Part shown: positions 17,359 to 25,366 of the stretch, one piece after another
Layout of the letters: every line of letters begins with the position of its first letter
How positions within the stretch are numbered: position 1 is the first letter of the stretch
Assembly: GCF_900119845.1 (NCBI RefSeq)
Contig: NZ_FPKU01000002.1
Location: 142,045-206,044 of the forward strand
Length of the DNA stretch: 64,000 nucleotides
Source of the DNA: Devosia enhydra
Lineage (GTDB): Bacteria; Pseudomonadota; Alphaproteobacteria; Rhizobiales; Devosiaceae
Direction of reading: 5' to 3'
Notes under the pieces: generated by a model
Told to the model about the DNA's origin: nothing
The model's database searches: none
Seen by the model: the letters and a program-made list of their open reading frames with translations, nothing else
Made by a program: the position numbers and the translations under genes

Positions 17359-17415
17359 GGATGGATCTCCGGTGTAGTGTTGCTTGATCTGTGAAGCCGC
17401 TTTGCGCGGCAGCGA

Positions 17416-17769
17416 TCAGGCACGCGGAGGTCGTTCGATTCGGACCACGCGATAGGGACCATCGCGGGATGGCCGAAGCCCCCAGGCATCCCTGGCCCAC
17501 GGCAAGAGTCCGGTGCTGTCGTCCAGGGCGGCCACGGCGTGGCTGTGATCGTGATCGACAGAATCGTGGCTGTGCCCGTGCAGCGCCCAAAGCAGATCTT
17601 CCTGAAACCCGTGCGAATGCCCGTGCTCGGCGATCATCTGGACGTGCTCTTGCAGCGTGTCGGCGATCCTGGGGACATGCGAGAGGGTGGGCAGAATCGA
17701 CCAGACGACCAGCGACAGGCACAAGAATGCCGCAAATCCCCGTCGAATACTGGTCCGTTGCCGGCACAT
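17416..17769 (-). CDS. Small His-rich periplasmic or anchored protein
   Basis: 117 residues. One hydrophobic N-terminal segment (FAAFLCLSLVVWSILPTLSH), then clusters of His: EHGHSHGF, HGHSHDSVDHDHSH. Probably exported and able to bind Ni2+ or Co2+ as a buffer. It is the first gene of the leftward nickel operon, divergent from the CsoR-type regulator. I do not recognise a named family. ATG at 17769 was chosen as the first in-frame start directly before the signal-like segment. Confidence 0.6.
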   Translation of the reverse strand: MCRQRTSIRRGFAAFLCLSLVVWSILPTLSHVPRIADTLQEHVQMIAEHGHSHGFQEDLLWALHGHSHDSVDHDHSHAVAALDDSTGLLPWARDAWGLRPSRDGPYRVVRIERPPRA

Positions 17770-17825
17770 GATACTTGCCTGTCTGCTCGTCGGATCGCGG
17801 CGCTTTCTCAGCGCCGTCTTGTTCG

Positions 17826-17842
17826 ATCCTCTGGGGGAGGAT
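17826..17842. promoter_or_regulatory. CsoR/RcnR-type operator (inverted repeat with G-tract)
   Basis: ATCCTC (17826-17831), TGGGG, GAGGAT (17837-17842): a perfect inverted repeat around a G-tract, 12 bases before the regulator ATG and between the two divergent nickel operons. CsoR/RcnR/InrS proteins bind A/T-flanked G/C tracts of this kind. A separate hairpin CGGCGCT/AGCGCCG lies at 17798-17816. Binding is inferred. Confidence 0.55.
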
Positions 17843-17853
17843 AGTGTCGTTCT

Positions 17854-18114
17854 ATGACAAAGCCCCATGTCCACGCAACCCATCCCGCCCTGATCGCCCG
17901 GCTGAAGCGCGCCGATGGGCATCTTCGTGCCGTGATCGAGATGATCGAGGCCGGCAAGCCCTGTCTCGAGATCGCGCAACAGATGCAGGCGGTCGAGAAG
18001 GCCGTGGTGAATGCCAAGCGTGCGCTGATCCATGACCACATGGATCATTGCCTCGATGTCGAGCATTCGCCGGAGGATCGTGCCGAGTTGAAGGTCATCG
18101 CCCGATATCTGTGA
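17854..18114 (+). CDS. Metal-sensing repressor, CsoR/RcnR family (InrS-like ligands)
   Basis: 86 residues, all helical, the usual size for this DUF156 family. The W-X-Y-Z positions are His5, Cys37, His62 and Cys66: the Cys-His-Cys of CsoR, plus the N-terminal His that the nickel sensor InrS uses (His21, Cys53, His78, Cys82 there, a constant offset of 16). RcnR would have His in place of Cys66. Together with the nickel exporters next door this argues for a Ni2+ sensor that represses both divergent operons, released by metal. Eight bases before the MFS gene. Confidence 0.88.
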   Translation: MTKPHVHATHPALIARLKRADGHLRAVIEMIEAGKPCLEIAQQMQAVEKAVVNAKRALIHDHMDHCLDVEHSPEDRAELKVIARYL

Positions 18115-18122
18115 GACCGCCC

Positions 18123-19442
18123 ATGCTGGAAATCCTTGCCGACCGCACATACCGCCATCTCTTCGCCGCGCAGGTCGTGGCGCTGCTGGGAACGGGGTTG
18201 GCGACCGTCGCGCTGGGGCTTCTGGCCTATGATCTCGCGGGTGAGAACGCGGCGATGGTGCTGGGCACGGTCTTCACCATCAAGATGGTGGCATATGTCG
18301 GCATCGCCCCCATCGCCGGAGCTTTCGCGAACCGGGTGAACCGGCGGGCATTTCTGGTCGCGCTGGATCTGGTGCGGGCGGGTGCGGCACTCTGCCTGCC
18401 TTTCGTCACCGAGGTCTGGCAGGTCTATGTCCTGATCTTCCTGCTGCAATCGGCCTCGGCGGCCTTCACGCCGACCTTCCAGGCGACCATCCCGGACGTG
18501 CTGCCGGACGAAGCCCGCTACACGCGGGCGCTGTCGCTGTCGCGGCTGGCCTATGACCTCGAGAACATCGTCAGCCCGATGCTGGCCGGGCTGCTGCTGG
18601 CGGTGGTGAGCTACAATTCCCTCTTTCTTGGAACGGTGGTGGGGTTTGCGGCCTCCGCGGCGCTGGTCGTCTCGGTGCTTCTACCCAGCCCAAAACAGTC
18701 CGAGCCGCGCGGCATCTACGACCGCACGACGCGCGGCATCCGCATCTACCTCGCGACACCGCGCCTGCGCGGACTGCTGGCGCTGAACCTCGCCGCCGCC
18801 GCTGCGGGGGCGATGGTGCTGGTCAACTCTGTGGTGCTGGTGCGCAGCACGCTGGGGCTGGATGCATCCGCCCTGGCCTGGACGCTGCTGGCCTTCGGCG
18901 CCGGCTCGATGCTGGCTGCACTCGCGCTGCCGAAACTGCTCGACCGCGTGCCGGATCGGCCGGTGATGGTTGCAGGCGCCGCGCTCATGGTGCTGACGCT
19001 TCTTGGCCTCGCCGTGGTGGTCGCCGCCCTCGGCCTCAGCTTGCCTTTTCTCCTTGGCGCGTGGCTGCTGGTGGGCCTGGGGTATTCAGCGGTCCTCACC
19101 CCCTCCGGTCGCCTGCTGCGGCGTTCGGCCCACGCAGAAGACCGCCCCGCGCTTTTCGCCGCCCAGTTCGCACTCAGCCATGCCTGCTGGCTCGTAACCT
19201 ATCCGCTTTCCGGCTGGCTGATGACGCAGTTCGGACCTGTCGTAGCATTGGGGCTGCTCGCGGCGCTGGCGGGCGTCGGCACGCTATCGGCACTTCGCCT
19301 CTGGCCAAAGGAGGATCCCGAGATCCTTGAGCACAGTCATGACAACCTGCCGCTCGACCACCCGCATCTGCACGGCGCGCGGCGGCATGCCCATCCATTT
19401 GTGGTGGATGAAAACCATCCCAGATGGGCATCCCAACTCTGA
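18123..19442 (+). CDS. NreB-like MFS metal exporter
   Basis: 439 residues, 12 predicted transmembrane helices. It starts LADRTYRHLFAAQVVALLG and carries FANRVNRRAFLVALDLVRAG (loop 2-3, MFS-type). The C-terminal cytoplasmic tail is His-rich (EHSHDNLPLDHPHLHG, RRHAHPF), the feature of NreB/NrsD nickel exporters. Co-transcribed with the CsoR-family sensor. Probably exports Ni2+ with proton antiport; substrate inferred from the His tail, the sensor ligands and the neighbours. Confidence 0.85.
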   Translation: MLEILADRTYRHLFAAQVVALLGTGLATVALGLLAYDLAGENAAMVLGTVFTIKMVAYVGIAPIAGAFANRVNRRAFLVALDLVRAGAALCLPFVTEVWQVYVLIFLLQSASAAFTPTFQATIPDVLPDEARYTRALSLSRLAYDLENIVSPMLAGLLLAVVSYNSLFLGTVVGFAASAALVVSVLLPSPKQSEPRGIYDRTTRGIRIYLATPRLRGLLALNLAAAAAGAMVLVNSVVLVRSTLGLDASALAWTLLAFGAGSMLAALALPKLLDRVPDRPVMVAGAALMVLTLLGLAVVVAALGLSLPFLLGAWLLVGLGYSAVLTPSGRLLRRSAHAEDRPALFAAQFALSHACWLVTYPLSGWLMTQFGPVVALGLLAALAGVGTLSALRLWPKEDPEILEHSHDNLPLDHPHLHGARRHAHPFVVDENHPRWASQL

Positions 19443-19517
19443 GCGACACGCCATGACATCCGGTGGGCTGGTCCACGGCGCGACCGTCAAGGCGCGCCCC
19501 AGAAAATCGTCCGCAAG

Positions 19518-19991
19518 TCAGGCTGCCTGATAGCTCGAGAACGGCTCTGTCGTCCCGTCGCGGCGAACCAGGTAGACGACATAGGCTTCCCGCTCCGACT
19601 CCGGACCCATGCCGGGTGATCCGTAAGGCATGCCAGGCACAGCGAGACCCACCGCGTCGGGGCGTTCATCGAGCAGACGCCGGATATCGGCAGCAGGCAC
19701 GTGCCCCTCGATCATGTAGCCCATGACTCGCGCCGTATGGCAGGAGGCCATCTCTTGCGGAATGCCGTTGTCGAGCTTGTAGCGCGCCAGCGCAGTTCCC
19801 ATGCTCTCCTCGACGGTCACATCGAACCCGTCGGCCTGCAGGATCTCGACCCAGGCCGAGCAACATCCGCAGTTGGGATCCCTGAGCACATGGAGAGCAG
19901 GTCTGGACTCGGCCACGGCCGGCAGCGCTGCCGTAACCGAGGCAGCACAGGTGCCAAGCACGAAACCGCGGCGAGAAATCAACAAACTCAT
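19518..19991 (-). CDS. DUF411 copper-associated periplasmic protein
   Basis: 157 residues. A Tat-type signal (ISRRGFVLGTCAASVTAALP) is followed by the DUF411 core: VLRDPNCGCCSAWVEIL, ASCHTARVMGYMIEGHVPA, and GLAVPGMPYGSPGMG. Cys and Met/His positions suit Cu binding in the periplasm. DUF411 proteins accompany copper-resistance genes; molecular role unknown. AAGGATCC lies before ATG 19991. Divergent from copZ across a region holding a CueR-type promoter. Confidence 0.87.
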   Translation of the reverse strand: MSLLISRRGFVLGTCAASVTAALPAVAESRPALHVLRDPNCGCCSAWVEILQADGFDVTVEESMGTALARYKLDNGIPQEMASCHTARVMGYMIEGHVPAADIRRLLDERPDAVGLAVPGMPYGSPGMGPESEREAYVVYLVRRDGTTEPFSSYQAA

Positions 19992-20165
19992 CTTGGATCC
20001 TTTTGTTCATTGAAGTTGATTGCTGCAAGGAACATAGCCCACAGACCGTCCATACCCCAGTCTTCCCTTTGGTCTCATAGACAATCGACCCATCGAATCG
20101 CGACGCAATCGACGTCCGTACACGGAAGGTTGAGCCGAAGCGCATCGTTCAAGGCAAGGCTGCCC

Positions 20166-20196
20166 TTGACCTTCCACGAACTGGAAGCCCCATCTC
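20166..20196 (+). promoter_or_regulatory. CueR-type (MerR-family) promoter for copZ
   Basis: -35 TTGACC at 20166-20171, a 19-bp spacer holding the dyad CTTCCACGAACTGGAAG, and a weak -10 (CATCTC) at 20191-20196. The extended 19-bp spacing is the diagnostic of promoters twisted open by MerR-family activators. It drives the copZ gene starting at 20228. Confidence 0.75.
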
Positions 20197-20227
20197 TAGG
20201 GCTCACCAAATGCTCGGGAGAGTCTTC

Positions 20228-20425
20228 ATGCAGTTCCAGATCGACAACATGGCGTGCGGCGGCTGTGCCAGGAGCGTCACCAAGGCGATCCATTCAGTCG
20301 ACCCGCAGGCGAAGGTCGACATCGACCTCAACCTGAAACGCGTCACCGTGGAGTCGGGTGCCGATCAATCCGCCGTGGCGGCCGTGCTCCAGGACGCCGG
20401 ATTTCCGCCGCGCCGCGCGGCGTGA
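20228..20425 (+). CDS. copZ: Copper chaperone CopZ-like (HMA domain)
   Basis: 65 residues, one heavy-metal-associated domain with NMACGGCARSV (Cys10, Cys13) and the usual beta-alpha-beta-beta-alpha-beta length. It carries Cu(I) in the cytoplasm to the exporter CopA or to CueR. GGGAG precedes ATG 20228. CopA in this window has no HMA domain, so this free chaperone may serve as its metal donor. Confidence 0.9.
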   Translation: MQFQIDNMACGGCARSVTKAIHSVDPQAKVDIDLNLKRVTVESGADQSAVAAVLQDAGFPPRRAA

Positions 20426-20524
20426 TGTCCTGCCGGCTGTCGGTGACGATGCCCCGAGGAACGCGCTGATGGCGTGCGGGTTGTAAGTACTGGCAGAGCG
20501 GTTTCCCCGGATGGACGAGTATCG

Positions 20525-20902
20525 ATGAAAAGGTCGGCGCGGAGTTGGAGAATGGGATTGGCAGCGTTACTGACGCTGGCCCTCGTCCTCGTCTGGCCGC
20601 CAGTCGACCATGGGTTCGCATCATCCGATCATCACGGGGTGCAGGCAGAAATGCATGGCCACCACGCGCACGCCGAACAGAGCGACCAGGTCCTCTATCG
20701 CAATGTCACCTCTGATGGCGATTGCGCCGCTTCTGCGATCGGTTGTTGCATGATGGCGCATTGCTGTCCGGGCATTTCGGTCGGACCGCAAGACCTGCCC
20801 GTGATTGTCTGCGATGACGAGGCGACTGCTGCATCAGTTGTCCGTGGCACGGGCAGCGATCCGGGGATGGTGCTGCCGCCGCCCCGACGTATGCCTGTCT
20901 GA
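20525..20902 (+). CDS. Secreted Cys/His-rich small protein of copper cluster
   Basis: 125 residues. A signal peptide (GLAALLTLALVLVWPP) is followed by HHGVQAEMHGHHAHAEQ and a Cys knot CAASAIGCCMMAHCCPG. It looks like a periplasmic copper-binding protein; the general pattern resembles small DUF2946-type proteins but I cannot name the family with confidence. Start at ATG 20525 (Arg-rich n-region); an in-frame start at 20474 is possible. Six bases before the next ATG of the DUF305 region. Confidence 0.6.
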   Translation: MKRSARSWRMGLAALLTLALVLVWPPVDHGFASSDHHGVQAEMHGHHAHAEQSDQVLYRNVTSDGDCAASAIGCCMMAHCCPGISVGPQDLPVIVCDDEATAASVVRGTGSDPGMVLPPPRRMPV

Positions 20903-20938
20903 TCGCCAATGAAATTCACACAATCAGGAAGACTCAAG

Positions 20939-21433
20939 ATGAACATCGCAAAGACCATCCTAGCAGCGGCTGTCGCCGCAACCGCCTTCTCGGCGCCCGC
21001 TTTGGCACAGGACGCGGAATTCCAGCTCCCCGAGCAGTGCACGACAGCTGCCGCCGCAGGCGGCATGGACCATTCGGCCATGGGCCACGGTGGCATGCAC
21101 GGCAATCAGGGCGGCGGCATGAACGCGGGCATGATGGAGATGATGGGCATGGGAGGCATGGACCTCGAAAGCATGCCCGAGCATGTGCAGGAGAACATGC
21201 GCAAGATGATGATCACCATGCCGGCCATGCACGAAGGCATGATGATGGAGGATGCCGACGTGGCCTTCGCCTGTGGAATGATCGCCCACCATCAGGGCGC
21301 CATCGACATGGCTGAGGTTTTGCTCGAGCACGGCGACGATCCGCAGATGCGCGCGCTTGCCGAGGAGATCATCGCGGCGCAGGGCCCCGAGATCGAGCGG
21401 ATGATCACTTGGCTGGCTGAGAACGCCAACTGA
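20939..21433 (+). CDS. DUF305 periplasmic copper-binding protein
   Basis: 164 residues. A Sec signal (ILAAAVAATAFSAPALA) is followed by a Met/His/Gly-rich stretch (MDHSAMGHGGMHGNQGG, MMEMMGMGGMDLESM) and the DUF305 core CGMIAHHQGAIDMAEVLLEH. DUF305 proteins (CopM-like) bind copper in the periplasm. ATG 20939 has AGGAAG seven bases upstream; an in-frame ATG at 20909 would give a less regular signal peptide. A strong hairpin follows. Confidence 0.87.
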   Translation: MNIAKTILAAAVAATAFSAPALAQDAEFQLPEQCTTAAAAGGMDHSAMGHGGMHGNQGGGMNAGMMEMMGMGGMDLESMPEHVQENMRKMMITMPAMHEGMMMEDADVAFACGMIAHHQGAIDMAEVLLEHGDDPQMRALAEEIIAAQGPEIERMITWLAENAN

Positions 21434-21441
21434 GAACCGGA

Positions 21442-21468
21442 TGGCCGCGCGGTTCAGCCGCGCGGCCA
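21442..21468 (+). terminator. Hairpin terminator-like structure after DUF305
   Basis: TGGCCGCGCGG (21442-21452), loop TTCAG, CCGCGCGGCCA (21458-21468): a perfect 11-bp stem 8 bases after the DUF305 stop. No T-run follows at once, so it may act as a rho-dependent end or mRNA stabiliser. Confidence 0.55.
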
Positions 21469-21493
21469 CTTCCGTTTGTCGCTTCGAAATCTC

Positions 21494-21524
21494 TTGAGCT
21501 TCCAGTGACTGGAATCCCTATATT
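21494..21524 (+). promoter_or_regulatory. CueR-type promoter for cueR and following genes
   Basis: -35 TTGAGC (21494-21499), a 19-bp spacer with dyad TTCCAGTGACTGGAA, and -10 TATATT (21519-21524). The regulator gene begins 26 bases later, so cueR appears autoregulated together with the small membrane protein and cytochrome c genes. Confidence 0.82.
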
Positions 21525-21550
21525 GGGAGGGCAAGGTCAGGAGATGCTCC

Positions 21551-21949
21551 ATGAACATCGGGACAGCCGCCAGGCAATCGGGCCTGCCGCCCAAGACGAT
21601 CCGCTACTACGAGGAGATCGGTCTGCTGACCGCCGACCGGGCTGCCAACGGGTACCGCGACTATTCCAACGAGGACGTCCACCGGCTGCGCTTCGTCCAG
21701 CGCTCCCGCAGCCTCGGGTTTTCAGTCGAGGAATGTCGGCAGCTGCTCTCCCTCTACACCGATCGCGACCGCGCCAGCGCGGATGTGAAGGCGATCGCCA
21801 CCGAGAAGCTTGGCGAGATCGACCGCAAGATCGCGGAACTGACCGGGTTGCGGGAGATGCTCGGGCATCTTGTCGAGAATTGTCACGGCGACGCCCGCCC
21901 GGACTGCCCGATCATCGACGGGCTCTCGGGAAGGTCGCGCGACCATTAG
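21551..21949 (+). CDS. cueR: Copper-responsive MerR-family activator CueR
   Basis: 132 residues. A winged helix-turn-helix at 1-70 (MNIGTAARQSGLPPKTIRYY, NGYRDYSNEDVHRLRFVQ), dimerisation helix about 80-108, and metal loop with Cys111 and Cys119 (ENCHGDARPDCPII). The eight-residue Cys spacing equals that of E. coli CueR and marks a Cu(I)/Ag(I) sensor. It binds the dyads found at three promoters in this window and activates copZ, its own operon and copA when copper is high. Confidence 0.93.
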   Translation: MNIGTAARQSGLPPKTIRYYEEIGLLTADRAANGYRDYSNEDVHRLRFVQRSRSLGFSVEECRQLLSLYTDRDRASADVKAIATEKLGEIDRKIAELTGLREMLGHLVENCHGDARPDCPIIDGLSGRSRDH

Positions 21950-21968
21950 GACTCAGGGGACCGGAACG

Positions 21969-22076
21969 ATGATGGGCGACGGCATGATGTGGGGAATGGG
22001 GCTGTGGGGCGTCGTGGTCGCCATTCTCGTGGTGCTCGTCGTTGCGGCACTGGTCAAATACGTCTTCTTTCGCTGA
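21969..22076 (+). CDS. 35-residue membrane miniprotein
   Basis: Met/Gly-rich head (MMGDGMMWGMGLWG) then one transmembrane helix (VVVAILVVLVVAALVKYVF). GGACCGG precedes the tandem ATGs. It lies 19 bases after cueR and ahead of a cytochrome c gene under the same CueR-type promoter. Too short for standard annotation. Function unknown; Met residues on one face could touch Cu(I), or it may be a small regulator of a transporter. Confidence 0.6.
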   Translation: MMGDGMMWGMGLWGVVVAILVVLVVAALVKYVFFR

Positions 22077-22108
22077 TGGTTGTGTCGTGGCGCAGACGAG
22101 GGGACCGG

Positions 22109-22576
22109 ATGCCGGTCAAACAGCTCTCGCCCGGTCGGCATCTGTTGCCTGCATTCTCCCTGATGATCGGGCTCATGCCGGTTCCGGCTGCGGCGTTCCT
22201 CCACGCTTCCGAGACGGACACCGACTCCGGCCGCGCGCTTTACGTCGAGCACTGCGCGGCCTGCCACGGCGTCGATCTCGAGGGACAGCCCGACTGGCGC
22301 AGCCCTGACGCCAACGGCTTCTATCCGGCGCCGCCGCATGATGAGACGGGCCACACCTGGCATCACGATGACGCCATGCTCATCGACTACATCGCCCGAG
22401 GCGGTCAGGCCGTCCTGGACGACATGGGCGTGACCTTCACGTCGGGCATGCCGGGCTTCGGCTCCGTGCTGAACCAGAGCGAGATCGAAGCCATCCTGGA
22501 CTACATCAAGTCAACGTGGCCCGAACACATTCGCGACGCGCAAGCGCAGCGGTCCAACGCGGCCGCTGCAGATTGA
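22109..22576 (+). CDS. Periplasmic c-type cytochrome (monoheme)
   Basis: 155 residues. A signal peptide (LLPAFSLMIGLMPVPAAA) is followed by one heme-binding site, EHCAACHGVDLEGQ, and a helix ending NQSEIEAILDYIKSTWPEHI typical of class I cytochrome c. Met in SGMPGF is a likely axial ligand. Cytochromes of this type are often found in copper clusters of alphaproteobacteria; a role in copper oxidation or electron delivery to a periplasmic oxidase is only inferred. Last gene of the cueR operon. Confidence 0.85.
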   Translation: MPVKQLSPGRHLLPAFSLMIGLMPVPAAAFLHASETDTDSGRALYVEHCAACHGVDLEGQPDWRSPDANGFYPAPPHDETGHTWHHDDAMLIDYIARGGQAVLDDMGVTFTSGMPGFGSVLNQSEIEAILDYIKSTWPEHIRDAQAQRSNAAAAD

Positions 22577-22661
22577 CGATCTTCCGACACCCGTCAGACC
22601 TTCTGAAAGAGCCCGAAATGGAACCGCTGCACGCTGCCCCACGGCGTGCGGTGTTCGTGGC

Positions 22662-22790
22662 TCAGCGATCGGACGAGCCGGTATCCGCTATGAGGTCGAG
22701 CGATACCTGCGGACGGCCCTCGAACCAGCTTGTCTCGGCCTCCTCCTTGCTTCGGTAGACGCTTTCCCAGCGGTTCGGTTCTTCGGGCAT
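22662..22790 (-). pseudogene. Class I SAM-dependent methyltransferase, N-terminal stump
   Basis: A 42-residue frame directly behind copA on the same strand: MPEEPNRWESVYRSKEEAE, then SWFEGRPQVSLDLIA. This is the N-terminus of the small methyltransferases that commonly follow copper ATPase genes (W..VY..K...E.SWF motif), but it stops before the glycine-rich SAM-binding loop. The rest has been lost, probably when the cueR-cytochrome block was joined here. Confidence 0.6.
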
Positions 22791-22800
22791 CGTCAGCCCT

Positions 22801-25167
22801 TTACAGATCGATCCGCCGCAGTCGCAGCGCGTTCGTGATCACCGACACCGACGACAGGCTCATCGCCGCCGCCGCGATCATCGGGGACAGCAACATCCCC
22901 GTGAGCGGGTAGAGCAGCCCCGCCGCGACCGGCACCCCGAGAGTGTTGTAGGCGAAGGCGAAGAACAGGTTCTGCTTGATGTTGCGCAGGGTGGCGCGGG
23001 CCAGCTTGCGCGCCCGGACGATGCCCATCAGGTCGCCGCCCAGCAGGGTGATCCCGGCGCTTTCCATCGCCACATCGGCCCCCGTGCCCATGGCGATGCC
23101 GACATCGGCAGCAGCGAGCGCGGGCGCGTCGTTCACCCCATCGCCCGCCATCGCGATCTTGTGGCCGTCGCGGCGCAACTGGTCGATCAGATCCTTCTTG
23201 GCTTCGGGCAGGACGCCGGCGCGCACCTCGTCGATTCCGAGCTTGCCCGCCACCGCCTGCGCCGTGCGCTCATTGTCACCCGTCGCCATGATGACGCGCA
23301 GCCCCTGCGCATGAAGTTCCCTGATGGCCTGCGCGGTGGAGTCCTTTATCGGGTCGGCCACTGCGACGATGCCAACGAGCGAGCTATCGACCGCGATGAA
23401 CATGGCCGTCTTCCCCTCGGCGCGCAGCGTGTCCGCCTTCACCTCGGCCGCGCCGGTGTCCAGCCCCATCTCCCGCATCATCGCGGCATTTCCAAGCGCC
23501 ACCGCGCGTCCCCCGACACTGCCACGCACGCCCTTGCCGGTGACGGCGTCGAAGTCGGTCGCTTCCAGACGCGGGGCGCCCTGCGCCTCCGCCCCTTCGA
23601 CGATCGCCTCCGCCAGCGGGTGCTCCGAGCCACGCTCGAGCGCTGCGGCGAGCGACAGCAGGTCGGTCTCGGTGATGTCCGCAACCGCCACGGTGTCCGT
23701 CAGCTTCGGCTTGCCCATGGTCAGCGTGCCGGTCTTGTCCACGATCAGTGTGTCGACGGCCGCCATGCGTTCCAACGCCTCGGCGTCCTTGATCAGCACG
23801 CCCGCCTGCGCGCCGCGTCCCGCCGCCGTGGTGATGGAGATCGGCGTCGCGAGTCCGAGCGCGCAGGGACAGGCAATGATGAGGACCGAAACGGCGGATG
23901 CGATGGCGAAGACCAGCGCAGGTTCGGGGCCGACGGTCAGCCAGACGACGAAGGCTATTACGGCGATGGCGACCACCGTCGGCACGAACACCGCCGAAAC
24001 ACGGTCGGCCAGACCCTGGATCGGCGCGCGGGACCGGCGCGCGTTCGACACCATGGCCACGATCTGCGCCAGCACGGTGTCGGAGCCGACCTTGCCCGCC
24101 TCGATGATCAGAGAGCCGTTCTTGTTGATCGTGGCACCGGTCACCGCATCGCCCGGACCCTTTTCGACCGGCATCGACTCGCCGGTCAGCATGCTTTCAT
24201 CGAGCGACGAGCGGCCTTCGATCACTACACCGTCGACCGGGACCGCATCGCCAGGGCGTACGCGAAGCCGGTCGCCTTCTATGATGTTCTCGAGCGGCGC
24301 GTCGTATTCGGTACCGTCCGGCAGGATGCGCCGCGAGGTCTTGGGCGCGAGGTCCAGAAGGGCACGGATCGCATCCCCGGTGCGTTCGCGTGCGCGCAGT
24401 TCCAGCACCTGGCCCACGAAGACCAAAGCTACGATCACCACCGCCGCCTCAAAGTAGGTACCGACGCCGTGGCCCATCCGGTACTGTTCCGGAAACACAC
24501 CGGGCAGGAAGGTGGCGACGAGCGAGTAAAGGTAAGCCGCCGCCACGCCGAGGCTTATCAGCGTCCACATGTTGGGGCTGCGGTTCAGCACCGAATCCCA
24601 GCCACGGCGGAAGAACGGCAGCGCCGCCCAGAGGATGATCGGCGTCGCCAGCACGAACTCCAGATAGCTCGCCGTCTGATGCCCGATCCAGTCGCGGACC
24701 GGCAGCGCCACCAGTTCGCCCATCGTCAGGATGATGAGCGGCACCGCCGCGGCGGCAGAGATCCACATCCGCCGCGTGAAGTCGGTCAGTTCCTCGCTGG
24801 GCTCGTCCGAGGGGACCATCGGCTCCAGCGCCATGCCGCAGATCGGGCAGGCTCCCGGCGCGTCACGGACGATCTCCGGATGCATCGGGCAGGTGTACTG
24901 GACGTTCGCCGGAGCAGCCTTCTTTTGCCCTGCGGCACGACCCGAGGCGTAGAACCATGGATCGGCCTGGAACTTCGTCTGGCACTTGCCCGAACAGAAA
25001 TGGAAGTCCTTTCCGCCGAAGTTCTCTGTCCGAGAATCCGGCTTCAGGGTCACCGTCATGCCGCAGACAGGGTCGATGGTCGTCGGGCCAGTTGCAGGCG
25101 CATCGTGGTGCGTCGGCATTTCGTCGTCGGTGTGGGCGTGGCCTCCGTGGGGATCGACGGTGGACAT
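22801..25167 (-). CDS. copA: Copper-exporting P1B-type ATPase CopA
   Basis: 788 residues. N-terminus: His-rich lead, a YHS domain ([18 protein letters not shown], residues 30-75) and a heavy-metal-binding domain (YTCPMHPEI...CPICGM, 90-112) instead of HMA domains. Then eight membrane helices, TGES at 328-331, the Cu(I) site CPC at 433-435, phosphorylated Asp477 in DKTGT, SEHP motif, and [14 protein letters not shown] hinge. It pumps Cu(I) or Ag(I) from cytoplasm to periplasm. Its own CueR-type promoter lies 57 bases upstream. Length is typical for this YHS subtype. Confidence 0.94.
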   Translation of the reverse strand: MSTVDPHGGHAHTDDEMPTHHDAPATGPTTIDPVCGMTVTLKPDSRTENFGGKDFHFCSGKCQTKFQADPWFYASGRAAGQKKAAPANVQYTCPMHPEIVRDAPGACPICGMALEPMVPSDEPSEELTDFTRRMWISAAAAVPLIILTMGELVALPVRDWIGHQTASYLEFVLATPIILWAALPFFRRGWDSVLNRSPNMWTLISLGVAAAYLYSLVATFLPGVFPEQYRMGHGVGTYFEAAVVIVALVFVGQVLELRARERTGDAIRALLDLAPKTSRRILPDGTEYDAPLENIIEGDRLRVRPGDAVPVDGVVIEGRSSLDESMLTGESMPVEKGPGDAVTGATINKNGSLIIEAGKVGSDTVLAQIVAMVSNARRSRAPIQGLADRVSAVFVPTVVAIAVIAFVVWLTVGPEPALVFAIASAVSVLIIACPCALGLATPISITTAAGRGAQAGVLIKDAEALERMAAVDTLIVDKTGTLTMGKPKLTDTVAVADITETDLLSLAAALERGSEHPLAEAIVEGAEAQGAPRLEATDFDAVTGKGVRGSVGGRAVALGNAAMMREMGLDTGAAEVKADTLRAEGKTAMFIAVDSSLVGIVAVADPIKDSTAQAIRELHAQGLRVIMATGDNERTAQAVAGKLGIDEVRAGVLPEAKKDLIDQLRRDGHKIAMAGDGVNDAPALAAADVGIAMGTGADVAMESAGITLLGGDLMGIVRARKLARATLRNIKQNLFFAFAYNTLGVPVAAGLLYPLTGMLLSPMIAAAAMSLSSVSVITNALRLRRIDL

Positions 25168-25223
25168 GGGGTTCTCCTTCTGCGGACGCGCCGCGCGAAG
25201 GCCAATGCACGGCCTTCGAATTC

Positions 25224-25254
25224 AATGTGCTCCTTCCCGTGACTGGAAGGTCAA
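25224..25254 (-). promoter_or_regulatory. CueR-type promoter for copA
   Basis: On the minus strand: -35 TTGACC (25254-25249), 19-bp spacer with dyad CTTCCAGTCACGGGAAG, and -10 CACATT (25229-25224). Same layout as the two promoters at 20166 and 21494. It lies upstream of copA only. Confidence 0.78.
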
Positions 25255-25366
25255 GGGCAGATCGTGCCGTAAGTTGGGATCGCACGACGAGGCCGGTCGG
25301 ACATCATCACAAGATCCCGCTATGGTAACGCATGCACGCGATTGCGGCTTGGAAAGGTTTTCTCTG

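Noticed and set aside
17798..17816. Hairpin CGGCGCT/AGCGCCG as a terminator
   Set aside because: It lies in the divergent promoter gap at the 5' ends of both operons and has no T-run, so a terminator role is unlikely.
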